DNA of 64,000 nt from positions 116,845-180,844 of the forward strand of contig NC_049995.1 in the NCBI RefSeq assembly GCF_000003815.2. The letters run 5' to 3'. Position 1 is the first letter of the stretch. Each line of letters opens with the position of its first letter. Below the pieces are notes generated by a model. It was not told the DNA's origin and made no database searches. It was given only the letters and a program-made list of their open reading frames with translations. The DNA is from Branchiostoma floridae. Lineage: Eukaryota; Chordata; Leptocardii; Amphioxiformes; Branchiostomatidae. Positions 13,382 through 24,783 of this stretch are shown one piece after another. Both the position numbers and the translations under genes were made by a program.

Positions 13382-14215
13382 TTAAATATCAGTATGTCTT
13401 ATCATTATGTGCTCGTCTAATTGATATTTGTGAGCAGTGGTGTAGTCACACTTTTCACATCTGTACGCCCTCTCACGTATATGCTTCCTCATATGTCGGG
13501 ATAAGTCAGCCTTTTTAGCCGTTTTGTATATACACTCCTTACACATGTAGGGTTTCTCACTGGTGTGTTTTATCATAACGTGTTGGTCTATATGGCCTTT
13601 TTGTGCTGCAGTATACTCACACAGGTGACATTTGTAAGGTTTCTCACCGGTGTGTTTTCTCATATGCACTGATAGGTGAGACTTAGAAACCGCTCCAGAA
13701 TCGCATTCTATACACATGTAAGGGGTCTCCCCTGTGTGTTTTATCATATGTTGCGTTAGGTTCGACTTGTTAGCTGTACTGTATCCACACTCCACACAAA
13801 TGTACGGTTTCTCATCCGTGTGTTTGACCATGATGTGTCGGTCTATGTTGCACTTCTGCGTTGCAGAATAGTCACACCTGTCACACTTGTACTGTTTTTC
13901 ACCGGTATGTTTTCTGAGGTGTCTGGACAGATGTGACCTATAAGCAGTCCTATACCCACAGTCCGTACAGACATATCGAGTCTTCGTACTGGATTTTCCC
14001 GAAAGAGTCTCTTTTTCTGAACAGACCTGTGCATGTTGTTGTGATGTAGCTCCATCGCCAGGCTCGCCATAGTCTACATCGCAAGTTTTGCTGCGAAGAA
14101 AGTCATTGTCCCGTTGCCGCTCTGTGTCATTTTGTTCATGACGATCGCAAGTCTCGTTCACGTGATGTCCGGTAGAAACGTCATCATCAACAGATTCACT
14201 GTTCGGCTGGTCCAT
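13382..14215 (-). CDS. C2H2 zinc-finger protein, seven fingers, 277 aa
   Basis: An uninterrupted frame encodes an acidic, polar N-terminus of about 80 residues and then seven contiguous C2H2 fingers to the end. Linkers are of the TGEKP type or close variants (TDEKP, TGETP, TSEKP). Fingers 2, 5 and 7 have H-x4-H and the rest H-x3-H, so fingers 1-3 and 4-6 look like a duplicated triplet. The start is placed at the ATG at 14215-14213. The frame stays open for 19 more codons upstream, but that part reads like a pyrimidine tract and acceptor (CAG complement at 14227-14229), so a non-coding upstream exon is likely. It is a probable nuclear DNA-binding protein; the target is unknown. Confidence 0.85.
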   Translation of the reverse strand: MDQPNSESVDDDVSTGHHVNETCDRHEQNDTERQRDNDFLRSKTCDVDYGEPGDGATSQQHAQVCSEKETLSGKSSTKTRYVCTDCGYRTAYRSHLSRHLRKHTGEKQYKCDRCDYSATQKCNIDRHIMVKHTDEKPYICVECGYSTANKSNLTQHMIKHTGETPYMCIECDSGAVSKSHLSVHMRKHTGEKPYKCHLCEYTAAQKGHIDQHVMIKHTSEKPYMCKECIYKTAKKADLSRHMRKHIRERAYRCEKCDYTTAHKYQLDEHIMIRHTDI

Positions 14216-14226
14216 TCCTAATAAAA

Positions 14227-14829
14227 CTGTTGGAATAGTGTAGAAAAATAACAATGTATTTACAGTTAACATTTTTTTAATGAATGAAGACCTTTATCAA
14301 TCATAACCGCATAACTTTCATTACTTTCATTGCTTCCTTTTTTGAAAAAGAAAATACTGTATCAATTTTGATACATTGGTATAATACAATAGTATGTGTA
14401 AATGGTTCAAAGGTCAGAAATACAAGCGTGTGTTACAAGCTCATGTACAATTGCACACGTTTTGCAATTCTTTTTTTTTCATGCAAGTTGATATATATAA
14501 ATGGAAATGTTTATACAGCCAGTAGTCAATTCAGAAACAGCAATGTTCTAATTGTCTTCTTCCTAACAAAATTTAAAGATCTATTGATCAAATGGTTTGG
14601 AACAAAGGGAGAATATCGTAAATAAATCAATAATTAAATACAAGCAATCCACGAAAAACATGGTTCCGGACATTTTTTTTTTAAATTTCAACCGTAACGT
14701 TTTTGCAAGTTCTCTTCTGGAAATGGAACGCAGCAGGACATGTACTCCTCATGCACTAAAACAGATCTGAAATATTTAATTACTGGACCTGAATTGAAGC
14801 CTCTGCAGTCCTTGCCAACATACCAATAG
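14227..14829. other. Non-coding stretch upstream of the C2H2 coding exon
   Basis: AT-rich sequence, probably the 5' intron of the C2H2 gene given the acceptor at 14227. No exon could be supported. The likely first exon of the gene was not found with confidence. Confidence 0.4.
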
Positions 14830-15129
14830 CAGGGTTCGAAATTTATTTTTGGTGCACCCAGCTTAAAAAAATGGGTGCACGAAAAAAGTTTGGGGTGCAC
14901 CACTTAAATTTAATCAATATTCTAATAATAAAACTTAGTTACCAGCTATCAAATTCTCAAACAAGTACCATGACAGATATTTTTATTATCTTTCTAACAC
15001 TTTGATGTCAAGAGATGGATACTTATATACTTTGATATCTTTACATACATAAACCCAAGAAAATATTTGGGTGCACCCTTTGCACAGCTCCAATTTTGGG
15101 TGCACCTGCACCCAGTATTTCGAGCCCTG
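14830..15129. mobile_element. hAT-like MITE with CAGGG...CCCTG ends
   Basis: A 300-bp element begins CAGGGTTCGAAAT and ends ATTTCGAGCCCTG. The interior is rich in GGTGCACCCA and its complement, so it can fold. Identical five bases (AATAG) flank both ends and look like a target duplication. Its termini match those of the larger element at 37563-38279. No coding frame is present. Confidence 0.65.
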
Positions 15130-17440
15130 AATAGTTAAAATATCTTAAAATTGTGCACCAAACATGAGCCTATTTGGAGAGCTCTCTCTCTCTCTTTACC
15201 TGCACCTTCCAGGAATTTCAGTGGTACTTTTGGTGTTGCCCGCCCGCCCAGGTCCATTTGGCACTTTCCGGGGTGGCATTTAGGTATTAGTGCCTAGTTA
15301 ACGACTGCCCTGTCACCATTCTCCTTTAGATTTGGTCAGCATACAAGTGTACTGCTCCTTTAGTTTCGGTCAGCATACAAATGTATTGTCTTTTAAGCAG
15401 AGACCTATTTCGTATAGTTTTTTTAGCTGGATTTTCGAGAGCGATAAAACTGAATCCTTGAAAACCGCAAAAATTCCGGTGTTTATGAACTATGCGGAGA
15501 GCCAACACTCTTACAAGTTAAAACCGTAAGAATGGCAGCCAGCTTACGATAACATGGCAACCAGTCATAATACCAGGCTAAACGCACGGCCGGTACGTAT
15601 GCATGACTTAATCGACTGCCAGAAATAGCCCAATTTGCATATAGCAGCCGAGCAGGGGCCGCCGTCAGTACTGCTAACCAAATGTTCGTACCTAAGACCC
15701 ACCGATAATTGCTCTTTTTCTCAGGCAACATTTCCTTCCAGTCTAGCCTGGGTACCGTCCGTCTTGCTACCAAAGGTCATGTAAATAATGGGATCTATAC
15801 TCTATAGTCTTAAGTCTTTGTCGCCCGTAAAAAGCAAAGTAATTGAAACCCAAACCGTGAAAAAATCCCCGCCGCCCCATTATATGGGCCTCACTGGGTG
15901 GAAGACACTCTCAGGACTGTAGAGGTCCATGATATAGTCACAACGCTACCGGTGGCTACTAAAGAACGAGACAGCGAGAGATGGTTCCCAGAAATGATTT
16001 ACCCCCCCCCCCCCCGGCAAGCCTCATTTATGACGATATGATATTTTCCCGAGAGCATTCCAAGTTGAATCGCCTATCACTGTATACACACGTTCAAATA
16101 AACACAAGCAGTTATCAAGAATGATCTTACCTGATCGTGTAAGTTGTACCTAATCGAGATGATTCTTGACGTACATGTGTTGAAATCACAGACGTTGAAA
16201 TTATGGTAAGCTTTAAATTTTTGTGTGAAACGATATCAAAACAAAATGGCGTACTTGCCGAGGCAGGGTTAAAGGTCAAAGGTGATTAACCTGGTTATCC
16301 ACTTACGTGTACAGTCGAACGGTGGATATAGGTCACCGTTGAATAAAGTTCTAATACTTCTATCAGTGGTATATGTTGTCCTTGGACAGTATCATAACCA
16401 CCACTATTATGTTTTTAGTAGCGTTTGTATGTCTGTCTGTCTGTATGTATGTGTTTGTCAACAACATAACTCAAAACCGAATGTGTGTCATTTACCTATA
16501 AAAGCAGTATATTTCCACATGACAAATGTTCTTGATTCTACACTGCGTAATTAATGCAAACACTCACCACTCCAAACATTTAAATTAGTAGCAATCAGTT
16601 TTATTCACCAATAACACTTTTGTGTGTTGAACAAATGGCAATAGCATTTGATAGTTATCTCAAATTTGTTACATTATGATCTAATTTACAGCATATTCGA
16701 AACAATAACTCAAACCACAATGTTAATGCAGATCAACTCAACAAATAAATCTACAGTCAAACTTACTTAAAACAGTCAAATACTAATAAAGTTAGTATTT
16801 CCGTCACATTTTGTCAAAATCTTGCGCAGGATTTCTCTATTAATGTCTCAATGGCAGATTGTATCTGGAAACTATCCTAATAGTTCAAATCACAAACTAA
16901 CACACATTTGAATAATCAATATCCCTGGTGACCTTCTTTTACATTTTAAAATCTTTGATGGTAGTTCTTATATTGTACAGTAAAACATTAGATATATTAT
17001 CTTCTCTTACTCTCTCCTGTAGTAATCTTTTATATACTTAAAACGCTACAATTTCACTTGCTTATTCCTAATTGATCTACAACGCACACTATTTACACCT
17101 TACTATAAGCATGATGCAACGCCTAAAGAAGTTATAAATATATGTCCCAACACAACCTATACAGTAAGCATGACCTAAGCAAAATGTCACCTGATATCGC
17201 TTTGATGATTTTTATATGGCCATATTGAATTATGAATATGTATTCACGCGCGTACCGATTTCTGTTTGTTTAAAAAAAAGGGTTTGGGCAATAGTATAAA
17301 TCGTACAAATCAACTGCCAATTAAGTAAATAAATCGAAAAAAATCGGAACATGGTTGTTTATGTTGTAGGATTCCAAATAATTAATTAATGACCGATGAA
17401 AATGTGTCGTCCCTGTGTCCTTCTTACGCGCCTTCGTGTC
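15130..17440. other. Intergenic or intronic DNA without recognised genes
   Basis: The stretch contains short repeats only. TTTGGTCAGCATACAA occurs twice near 15332 and 15366 with one difference. ACCAGGCTA near 15574 and TAGCCTGGGT near 15745 are inverted and may end a small MITE. There is a poly-C run at about 16001-16016. No frame here shows domain-like or exon-like features. Confidence 0.4.
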
Positions 17441-17444
17441 GGTA

Positions 17445-17906
17445 CCCACAGCCTAAATTATAGTTTATCTGTGTTAACTTAGTTGATAATCCTTCCTGTA
17501 CCTGCGGGTGCCGATGCGAAAGCATTTCCCACTTCCTATTGCACTGCCCTAACTTTAATAATCAACGTTTACTTTTATTTGACAGACTAAAAAAATTGAA
17601 TATTTCAACTCTCAATATAGATGCCTTGTCTCCTCTCCTCTGCTGATAATGCTGGGGTGTTGTATGTGACCCAGATGTACCTATTGGAATCTAAACGTTT
17701 TGTATAAGTGTTTTCTGTTGTTACAGTTTCAATGCAGTATTGTTCAATATTGGTTATATACATCTGTTATAATGACGATTCCCGTATTTTTGTGTTTTAC
17801 TTTTCATTCATTGTATTTTGTTAAGTGGTGCCGTGAACATAAGATTTTAGCTTGAGTGCGGCACCACTGTGTGTGTTATTTGCATATTCTTTAAAATTAA
17901 TAAAAA
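17445..17906 (+). mobile_element. 3' end of a LINE (non-LTR retrotransposon), degraded
   Basis: A frame around 17492-17643 reads D-N-P-S-C-T-C-G, then H-F-L-L-H-C-P-N-F, the Cys-His motif seen at the C-terminus of many LINE reverse transcriptases. It stops before a roughly 260-base 3' UTR that ends in AATAAA followed by a short A run at 17899-17907. Sequence 5' of the motif is interrupted by stops. It is truncated and inactive. The clade is not determined. Confidence 0.65.
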
Positions 17907-18270
17907 AATGTGTCAATGAGAATCTCCGGTTATTACTTCTCCACGTTCTCACCACTTGTGAGCTCCCCACATAGATTCAAATGGGAGGTCAAGTGCATTT
18001 AGAAAAGTACCTGCTATTTTCAACATGACCTTGACATTTCAAACGTTTCCTTGTGCTTTATATTAAAAGATCTATATTATCAACGTACCAGTTTGATAAA
18101 TTATCATAAATACTTGACTAAAACTTTGTTTACGGTGTCATGTAAGACATTATTGGCCTTAAAGCCAACTCGTTAGCTTCGACCACTCTGTCGTTTTTTT
18201 AATAGTTTTTTTTTTTTGTGGAACCAATGACTTATGACCGTATATAAACCCCAGGGTGGGCCTATAAACC

Positions 18271-18276
18271 TTTATT
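18271..18276 (-). terminator. Poly(A) signal for the LRR gene
   Basis: AATAAA on the minus strand, 33 bases after the LRR stop codon. It gives a very short 3' UTR and supports the position of the 3' end. Confidence 0.6.
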
Positions 18277-18308
18277 TTGTGAACATTTTTGCATGGTGGT
18301 TACCAAAT

Positions 18309-19166
18309 TTACGCCCTGAAGCGGAAGGTGGCCTTTGATTTCCCACATGTTGCTGTCAGATCGTGTTTGGGCTTGGCAAGAGTGGATGGGCTGATCTCAT
18401 CTGTCCTTGCTTTTGCACAGGACGCAGGAATCTTTGGTAAAGTTGTTGGGTGATATTTTGGCTTGTCAGTCGAACCAACGTCAGTCGTTTTGTCTGATTT
18501 TGCAACGCAGTGGGAAAAGCTGACTTTGTCCAGCGTGACTCCTCTGAGCCTTTTAGGGCTGCCGCATTGAGGAATACCAATATTAAAATCGGAATAGAGC
18601 ACGTGTCTCATGTCGCAAGTGAACGGAAAACACTGGCGATACACACGTGCCATTTCTGCCAGCCACACCATTCGGCAGTCGCAATGAAACGGGTTGCCGT
18701 GAATAAAAACGGTGGTAAGAGCCAGATCGGCCACCGAGAAGGTGAGTAGCTTATTGTAGGCAAGATTTACATAGACAAAGAACTTCAGACGGTTGATAGC
18801 CAAGTCGAGCCTAACAGTAGACAACCGGTTATGTGATAAGTCTAGCTTAACGAGGTACGAGCTGTGGTTACTGAGAGACTCCCAGTTAAATGTTGTGATG
18901 AGATTATGGCTGAAATTTAGCATATTGACAAACAAAAATTTAGATAAGTCAGGGATTGAGGTTATCATATTCCTTTGGAGGTTGACTTTGGCTACCATAC
19001 GGGGCGGGTCGGCAGGTAAACTTGTTATGCCCGAATCGGGGCAGTTAATTTCAGTTATAATGCCAGACTCCATGTAACAACTTGGTGGAAAGGGCTCATT
19101 TGTCCTTGCACAAGTCATAAGTGCCATCAAAATGACATAGCCGAGATATTGCATGACTGAAGACAT
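18309..19166 (-). CDS. Secreted LRRNT-LRR-LRRCT protein, 285 aa
   Basis: One coding exon. The start is the ATG at 19166-19164; the frame extends six codons further only from a TTG. Residues 1-23 form a signal peptide ending near C-A-R-T-N. A short cysteine-containing LRRNT-like cap (S-C-Y ... I-N-C-P) follows, then about five leucine-rich repeats (L-D-L-S-H-N-R-L, V-N-L-A-Y-N-K-L) and a good LRRCT cap (N-P-F-H-C-D-C ... C-G-S-P-K-R-L-R-G). A Thr/Pro/Lys-rich tail of about 65 residues ends the protein. No transmembrane helix or GPI-like end is seen, so it is probably secreted. The layout resembles lamprey VLRs and other LRR-only recognition proteins, but such layouts arise repeatedly. An acceptor (TTTAG) at 19197-19199 suggests an upstream non-coding exon. 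Confidence 0.8.
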   Translation of the reverse strand: MSSVMQYLGYVILMALMTCARTNEPFPPSCYMESGIITEINCPDSGITSLPADPPRMVAKVNLQRNMITSIPDLSKFLFVNMLNFSHNLITTFNWESLSNHSSYLVKLDLSHNRLSTVRLDLAINRLKFFVYVNLAYNKLLTFSVADLALTTVFIHGNPFHCDCRMVWLAEMARVYRQCFPFTCDMRHVLYSDFNIGIPQCGSPKRLRGVTLDKVSFSHCVAKSDKTTDVGSTDKPKYHPTTLPKIPASCAKARTDEISPSTLAKPKHDLTATCGKSKATFRFRA

Positions 19167-20307
19167 TTTATAGGAGACTGTCAACGGTTCAAACCACTAA
19201 AGAATATACTTATGGAACGTCAAAATCTCAAACTGGTGTTTAGTCAAATGTTGATATAAAAATGACTAATAAACATATAAATCTTCTATTGCCGTGTGTA
19301 GTATTTCACTGCTATACTCAAATAATTGAAGTATTATCAATTTAAGCGTTAAGTCGAGATGTTTGGCGACTGCCTCGATATCTACTTGTAAGACGAATCT
19401 TTCCGACAGCTCTTAGATGACTTGTTGTTCTGTAGAAGCGGCCGACTTCTGTGTAGGACCAGGGACCTGCAGCAACGTAAGAATGTATATTACAAAACAT
19501 TATGGTGTGACAATTGGAAGACATTTGTAATATTTTTGTATGAATTGCTTATCCATTGGTTTATAGAAACCTGTTGACATGTGTATATCTGATCATCATC
19601 AAATGATGATAATGGTAATGTAAATACCACTTGTCTGCTTCAGAGAGAATATTTGTCATACTAATAATGAGTATTGTTACAACAAATAGGAATTTTGGGT
19701 TTTCTCCACGTCAATGAAACTATCTCAACGCTATCATCATATCTTACAAAAGTATCCACTTTTAGTGCATAGATTGTTATACGAGAAAGAATTCGAAATG
19801 ATTAAGAAGACCTATCAATGCACAATTTATTATCAACTGAATGATAGAATAGAAAGACTAAGTTTTTAATTTCTATATCTAATATCGCACTATTCTTCTT
19901 AAACAACGTTATTATGTCCGTTACTTAAAGCAAAATTCACCAGAGGACTTTTGTTTATTTTGCAGAAAAACTTTATGTAACTACAGCCAACCAATCCAAT
20001 TTGCTCACTGTCCATTAAACTGTGTTGGGACAATTTCTATTCATTTCCTGTCATTCAATTTAAAACATCATTCTGCTCCATTTCTGATTTCCATTTTATT
20101 AAATAAATGGACGGAAGCTTCCCCATATTTTCAATGGAGTCGTATCGGATGTTTTTTTGCAGCAGATCCATCAAACGTACATAAATGTCACATAAAAACA
20201 AATAGTAGTAAAAAGACAATAACAAACTTTAAGATTCTTCCCCTAGGAAATACGAGCTATGTTAGATTACAATGAAATGTATATTGTAGGAAATCAGCCT
20301 CACATAC

Positions 20308-20390
20308 CCTGTGGCTTCAATAACTATTACATAGGCTGCTTGTTGTAGACAAGGTGGAACGCTTTCGTTGTTGGAGTTAGATGACTGTTC
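20308..20390 (-). other. Possible 5' exon of the LRR transcription unit
   Basis: On the minus strand this 83-base block has a good acceptor (pyrimidine tract then TCTTGTCAG) and a good donor (GG then GTATGTG). It has no ATG that leads into a long frame, so it is most simply a 5' UTR exon of the LRR gene. Alternatively it joins a small open block at 19341-19456 behind a CTGCAG acceptor. Splicing is inferred from signals only. Confidence 0.35.
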
Positions 20391-21556
20391 CTGACAAGAG
20401 AGAGATTATTTATTAGTTTCTTATTTCATGAAAACCTCGAATTTTGGTAGCGCGGAGTTTTACATTGTGGTGATAATAAAGGAGTCACAGAGATACAGAT
20501 TACGTATCTGTATCTATATAGCCGGTATCACCGCGGTTCGGCGTAACACACCAGCTTCGTAGGCACGCGACGCGGCAGCAGCTGAATATGTTACAGCAAA
20601 CGACCCGTCACAACGAACTTTTGCACATCTATATACAAGCATTCTTTAAAACTACCCGGAGAAGATGCCCCTACTGTATTGGTGATAAGAAATTCCACTC
20701 TACGATAGTTCTGGCCATGGGAAAGTACAAAATTTTGAACACATAAATCCTAGGTTGGTAACTCTGGTATTTGAAGGCATGACTACGTGTCTTCTTCTTT
20801 TTTGAGCTGGTATTGGATACTTATCAGTCGGTACGTGTACCATTCTATTGGTCATTTTGTACACCATGCAAAGTCTGGATATTTTGTCTTCAAGTGACAT
20901 TCACTGTAGGTCTGTTCTCATTTTGGTAATACAAGCATAATAGGGATTACTTTGTGATAAATCTAATCTACCTATCTATGATTGATCTACAGAAATGTAG
21001 TTCGCTACTTATAATTTACATTACAAAACACAAAAATGAAAGTGGGTTTTCAATCCATGTACGGTCATATGTTTTCTTCTGTTATGCAAAAGTCCCGCCA
21101 TAAGCTATGAGCGAGATTTATTTAGGCTAGTAGGGGCGTGTATGTGTGTCTGGTAGACTGCTCTAAATATAGACGCTAAGTCCACGGTAGGTCAAATATC
21201 GTTTAAAAGTCTTGGAGAGGTTTTAGGGCAACAACCAGGGTACTGTGCCCATGTTATTAATTTCTGTGGTTTTGGTCTCTTTATTAGACAAACATTAGGC
21301 AACTTTGGGTCGACAGATTTTCATACACATTATTTTTATAGAGCATTTTTTTTTTTAAATAAACTCGATTCCACAAATAAACGAACTGAATTTCACAAAC
21401 GGGTGAGCTAATTTGCATCAACACGAAACGGAACTATATTGTACGTAAACGTTAGCGTGTTTTTGATTTACTCATAATGACGTCCTCTTTTATATTATAC
21501 ATACAGACAGGTTAGCCAAGCACAGTAATGGAACCACTAAAGTTAAGGTAGCATAC

Positions 21557-21672
21557 CTGAAAACGTCGAGCTTCTCTTGAGATCGCACTCTCTCCACTTG
21601 TTCACCACCGTCTGTACAGCCCCGAAAAGGCCCCTGGCCGCAGTGTTACCAAAAAGGCATATGATTGGTCAG
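21557..21672 (-). promoter_or_regulatory. Possible promoter and first exon (minus strand) with CCAAT box
   Basis: A CCAATCA motif (minus, near 21663-21669) is followed by a GC-richer block that ends in TTTTCAG and then GTATGC, a fair donor at 21556. This could start the transcript that includes 20308-20390 and the LRR exon. No ATG opens a frame here. The call rests on motif spacing alone. Confidence 0.3.
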
Positions 21673-23123
21673 GGCCTCGAATGACGCATACTGAATTAAA
21701 ATTCAAGATTCAGCTGCTGCGGCCATTCGCAGCAAAGCAACCCTTTCTCCTATATGTAGGCTAATAAGTCTGCCATGGGCTTCCGACAGATACATTCAAT
21801 TTGCTTCCTGTTGACATGTGATTCGACAGGAATTGCCAAAGGCTACTTTACAAAGGAAGGACACGTCGAATGATACAAACAAACATTTGAAGAGAAATGC
21901 GAATGATACAAACGCAAATTTGAAGAAAAAAGTGTGTGACATCTTGAATGTAAGTTCTGTGACATTAACGGACTATGACATTTTCCAGTTATATATAGTG
22001 GTCCTAGCGCGCTATAAATTTGCGATTTCATTTTGATTTCGCAAAGCGCAAATATTGAAAACACAATTGCGTGCAGACGTTGGAGGCATGAAATAGATGT
22101 GAGGACTCGGTTATTTTTCAGTGCTCTACACTTGTTCTTACAACATAGAGTCCATTCCGAGTCACCTAGAGGGATTTTAGATACTATCTTAAAATAAACT
22201 ATTTTGAGTAAAAGAATATTTCATTAACTAGATTTCAAAATTGTTCAAAAAATCAAAAAAGAAAGTTTGATAATGTCTTAACCTATTTATATTTGTTGGA
22301 AATGTTGGAAAACGGTACAATTATCTCTTTGGTTATAGCAATATTCAAACATCTACGTGGTTTTGTCATTGTTTGAACATGTTTCCACAATTTGAGTCAT
22401 GTTTCCCACCATAAAAACTTTTATTGCCCCCAATAAACCAAGCTGCTAAGTCGTTTTTTTTGTTGGGTCTTGTATTCTTAGATTTTCTTTAGTAGACACT
22501 GGTTGTGAGAAGCTGTGAGACAGACATAATTTCCTACAATCGGTATGGATGTGTGAAATGGCGTCTTCCAAGCCCAACTGATCCAGTTACATTATTGTTT
22601 CAAGTCAATGTTCGAACATGTTATCACAAATTACCAATTGGCAGGGATGTGTGAATTGCCGTCTTTCCAAAACCCCTAAACACTGTTACACAATATTGTT
22701 TCAATTGTCGAACATGTGATCACAAATGATCAATCTATGTTGGAATAGTTTAGAAACTAACATATATAATTTATTTTATATTAGATGTATTGCTAACATA
22801 TAAGAAGACAGCACAATATATTTAGAACATTACACAAATGTTCTAAATAGTTCTAAACAGTTACGTATCATAGATTGTTACAAAGATTTCCAAAATATTA
22901 GAACAAAAGGAAATAAACACCCTCTTGCTAATGTGGAATTGACCCTATTATTGTGTTACATTTTCAACGATTTGCTTAATTCTCTCTCTTAAATGATTGT
23001 TTACTTGCTTCCAAACTGTAACTTAGTATGACATAGCTGCATCTTGTAGTGCAATGTATAATAAACACCAATGTTTTCTTACGATAGTTATTAATGATAC
23101 ATGTATGTCCTACTTTAGAACGC

Positions 23124-23124
<1 letters not shown>

Positions 23125-23185
<61 letters not shown>
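23125..23185. repeat. (AC)n microsatellite
   Basis: About 30 uninterrupted AC dinucleotides. Confidence 0.95.
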
Positions 23186-23187
<2 letters not shown>

Positions 23188-23903
23188 TACACACATACAC
23201 ATGGTTGCCAATAACATCATTTAATATTTTATCTTTGTGCAATGCTAGATACATTAAGTAGTTACGACATTGTGAGTAATATACAATCCAATAAAAATTC
23301 ATACAAAGTTTTACATTTAGTCACCCATACTCGGCGACAAATTGTTTACAAATCACATGCGACCATTTCGTGTGGAAACAGGGAACGTTACGAACATTCT
23401 ATAAGTCACTTTTTTTCTGCAAGATGACATAATAGAATCGGAATACGCATCATTCACTAAGAAAGACTAGTGCCGCGTAGTCAAAAATAAGTCAAATTTT
23501 CTCCTTTGTGTTCTAAAATACTGTTTGATTAATTAATCCTATAACATAGTGTACTCTACGAAAACAGTCTTACTTTCAATCTATCGCACAACAAATAAGT
23601 GCATATTGAGTAATATAGTGGGTACAAGCCTGTACTAAAAATGTTTTTTTTTTACTAGACACCAGTCCCCCACGTTTCAGAGACTTCCGTCAGGCCTGGG
23701 TACAGATGTAGGGTCCCCCCTCTTGCAGGTAGCTGACTGCCTCTGCAGGAGAATATTTTTTTATTTATTTTATTTGCAAATTCATGCCCGAAGGCTAATT
23801 GCGAGGGTACAGACAGTAAAAAGTAAGAAGTGTCTATTCTATTCAGCTATCTATATGAAATATATGACTGAAATGGGGACGGGTAACCTTAGCTGAGTTT
23901 CGT

Positions 23904-24038
23904 TGTGGCCACCCAACCCAAACCATGGGACACATTACGAAGGACTGTGTATTAGGCCCCAGCATCTCCAACCAGGACCTACTAGAAGCTAACGAGAAGG
24001 CCGTGGCCTGGCTGCAGTACTGGCACGGAACGCTATGA
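23904..24038 (+). mobile_element. LINE remnant, C-terminal reverse-transcriptase tail
   Basis: The frame reads C-G-H-P-T-Q-T-M-G-H-I-T-K-D-C followed by Q-D-L-L-E-A-N and a W-L-Q-Y-W end and stop. C-G-x-x-x-Q-T-M-x-H-I-x-x-x-C is the typical Cys-His end of jockey/RTE-like non-LTR retrotransposon proteins. Only the last 45 codons remain. It differs in type from the remnants at 17.4 kb and 59.1 kb. Confidence 0.7.
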
Positions 24039-24464
24039 TGATGAGCTATCTATATACATGATTCTACATTGTTTACTGGGAGGTTTGGCTTCTTTCTTTG
24101 GAGGAAGTGGCTGATGAAAAGTCCCACGTCTTTAATGACTAGTGGGTTCTGGTGAAAAGTTGGAAATATTGTATTGATTGTGTCGAAAAGGTTGTTTCTA
24201 ATATTAACAATGTAGGCAATTTCTATGTGCAAGTTCGGATGGAGTCAATGTATTTGCACAACGACTGATGTGCTTTCTCCTTCTTTTTATGATTTCGTCC
24301 CACTTTGTACAGTCGATTCTTCCTATTCTCTATTTGCAAAAAGAAAATAAGCACGGCTGTTACTATTATTACTGTTTAAGTGCCTGGAACCCTGTAGTGC
24401 TCGATTAAATTATGTTATGATGTAGCAAGAATGGGGATAGGTCAGACCTGGAAATGCTGGTTAC

Positions 24465-24575
24465 CACACACGTGCACACAAACACACGCACATACACAAA
24501 AATATATGCGCGCGCGTGTGTGTGTATGTGTGTGTTTTTGTGTGTATGAGCGTGTGTGTGTGTAAGTGTGTTTAC
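24465..24575. repeat. Alternating CA/TG palindromic tract
   Basis: CA-rich sequence, a GCGCGCGCG centre and a TG-rich arm form one imperfect inverted repeat of about 100 bases. Alternating purine-pyrimidine runs of this kind can form Z-DNA or a hairpin. Confidence 0.7.
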
Positions 24576-24783
24576 TTATACGAAGAGTATCTATAGCAGT
24601 AGTTTGATAGATTAGACAATTGATACAAGTATTGAGAATCTCGTCAATGGTGTCCACATCAACAAATTTTATCAGTTCTGAGTGGCAGTTCTGCTTGTAT
24701 TGTTATGTTGAATTTTATAGTTTTGAAATTATGACATAGCTGGTGATTATATATATTCTCTTTTTCACAATTGCAATGAGAGT

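Larger units (their letters stand above)
19457..23124. other. Non-coding region between the LRR gene and the microsatellite
   Basis: Apart from the two possible 5' exons above, only repeats are visible. A unit containing GGGATGTGTGAATTGCCGTC is present near 22643 with a diverged copy near 22545. Both copies are followed by CGAACATGT and ATCACAAAT segments, showing a direct duplication of roughly 100 bases. No coding region is supported. Confidence 0.4.

Noticed and set aside
15483-15773. A 96-codon minus-strand frame
   Set aside because: No domain, no splice or poly(A) context, and it overlaps small inverted repeats.
22976-23302. A 108-codon frame across the (AC)n tract
   Set aside because: A low-complexity Cys-Val run from a dinucleotide repeat; no gene features.
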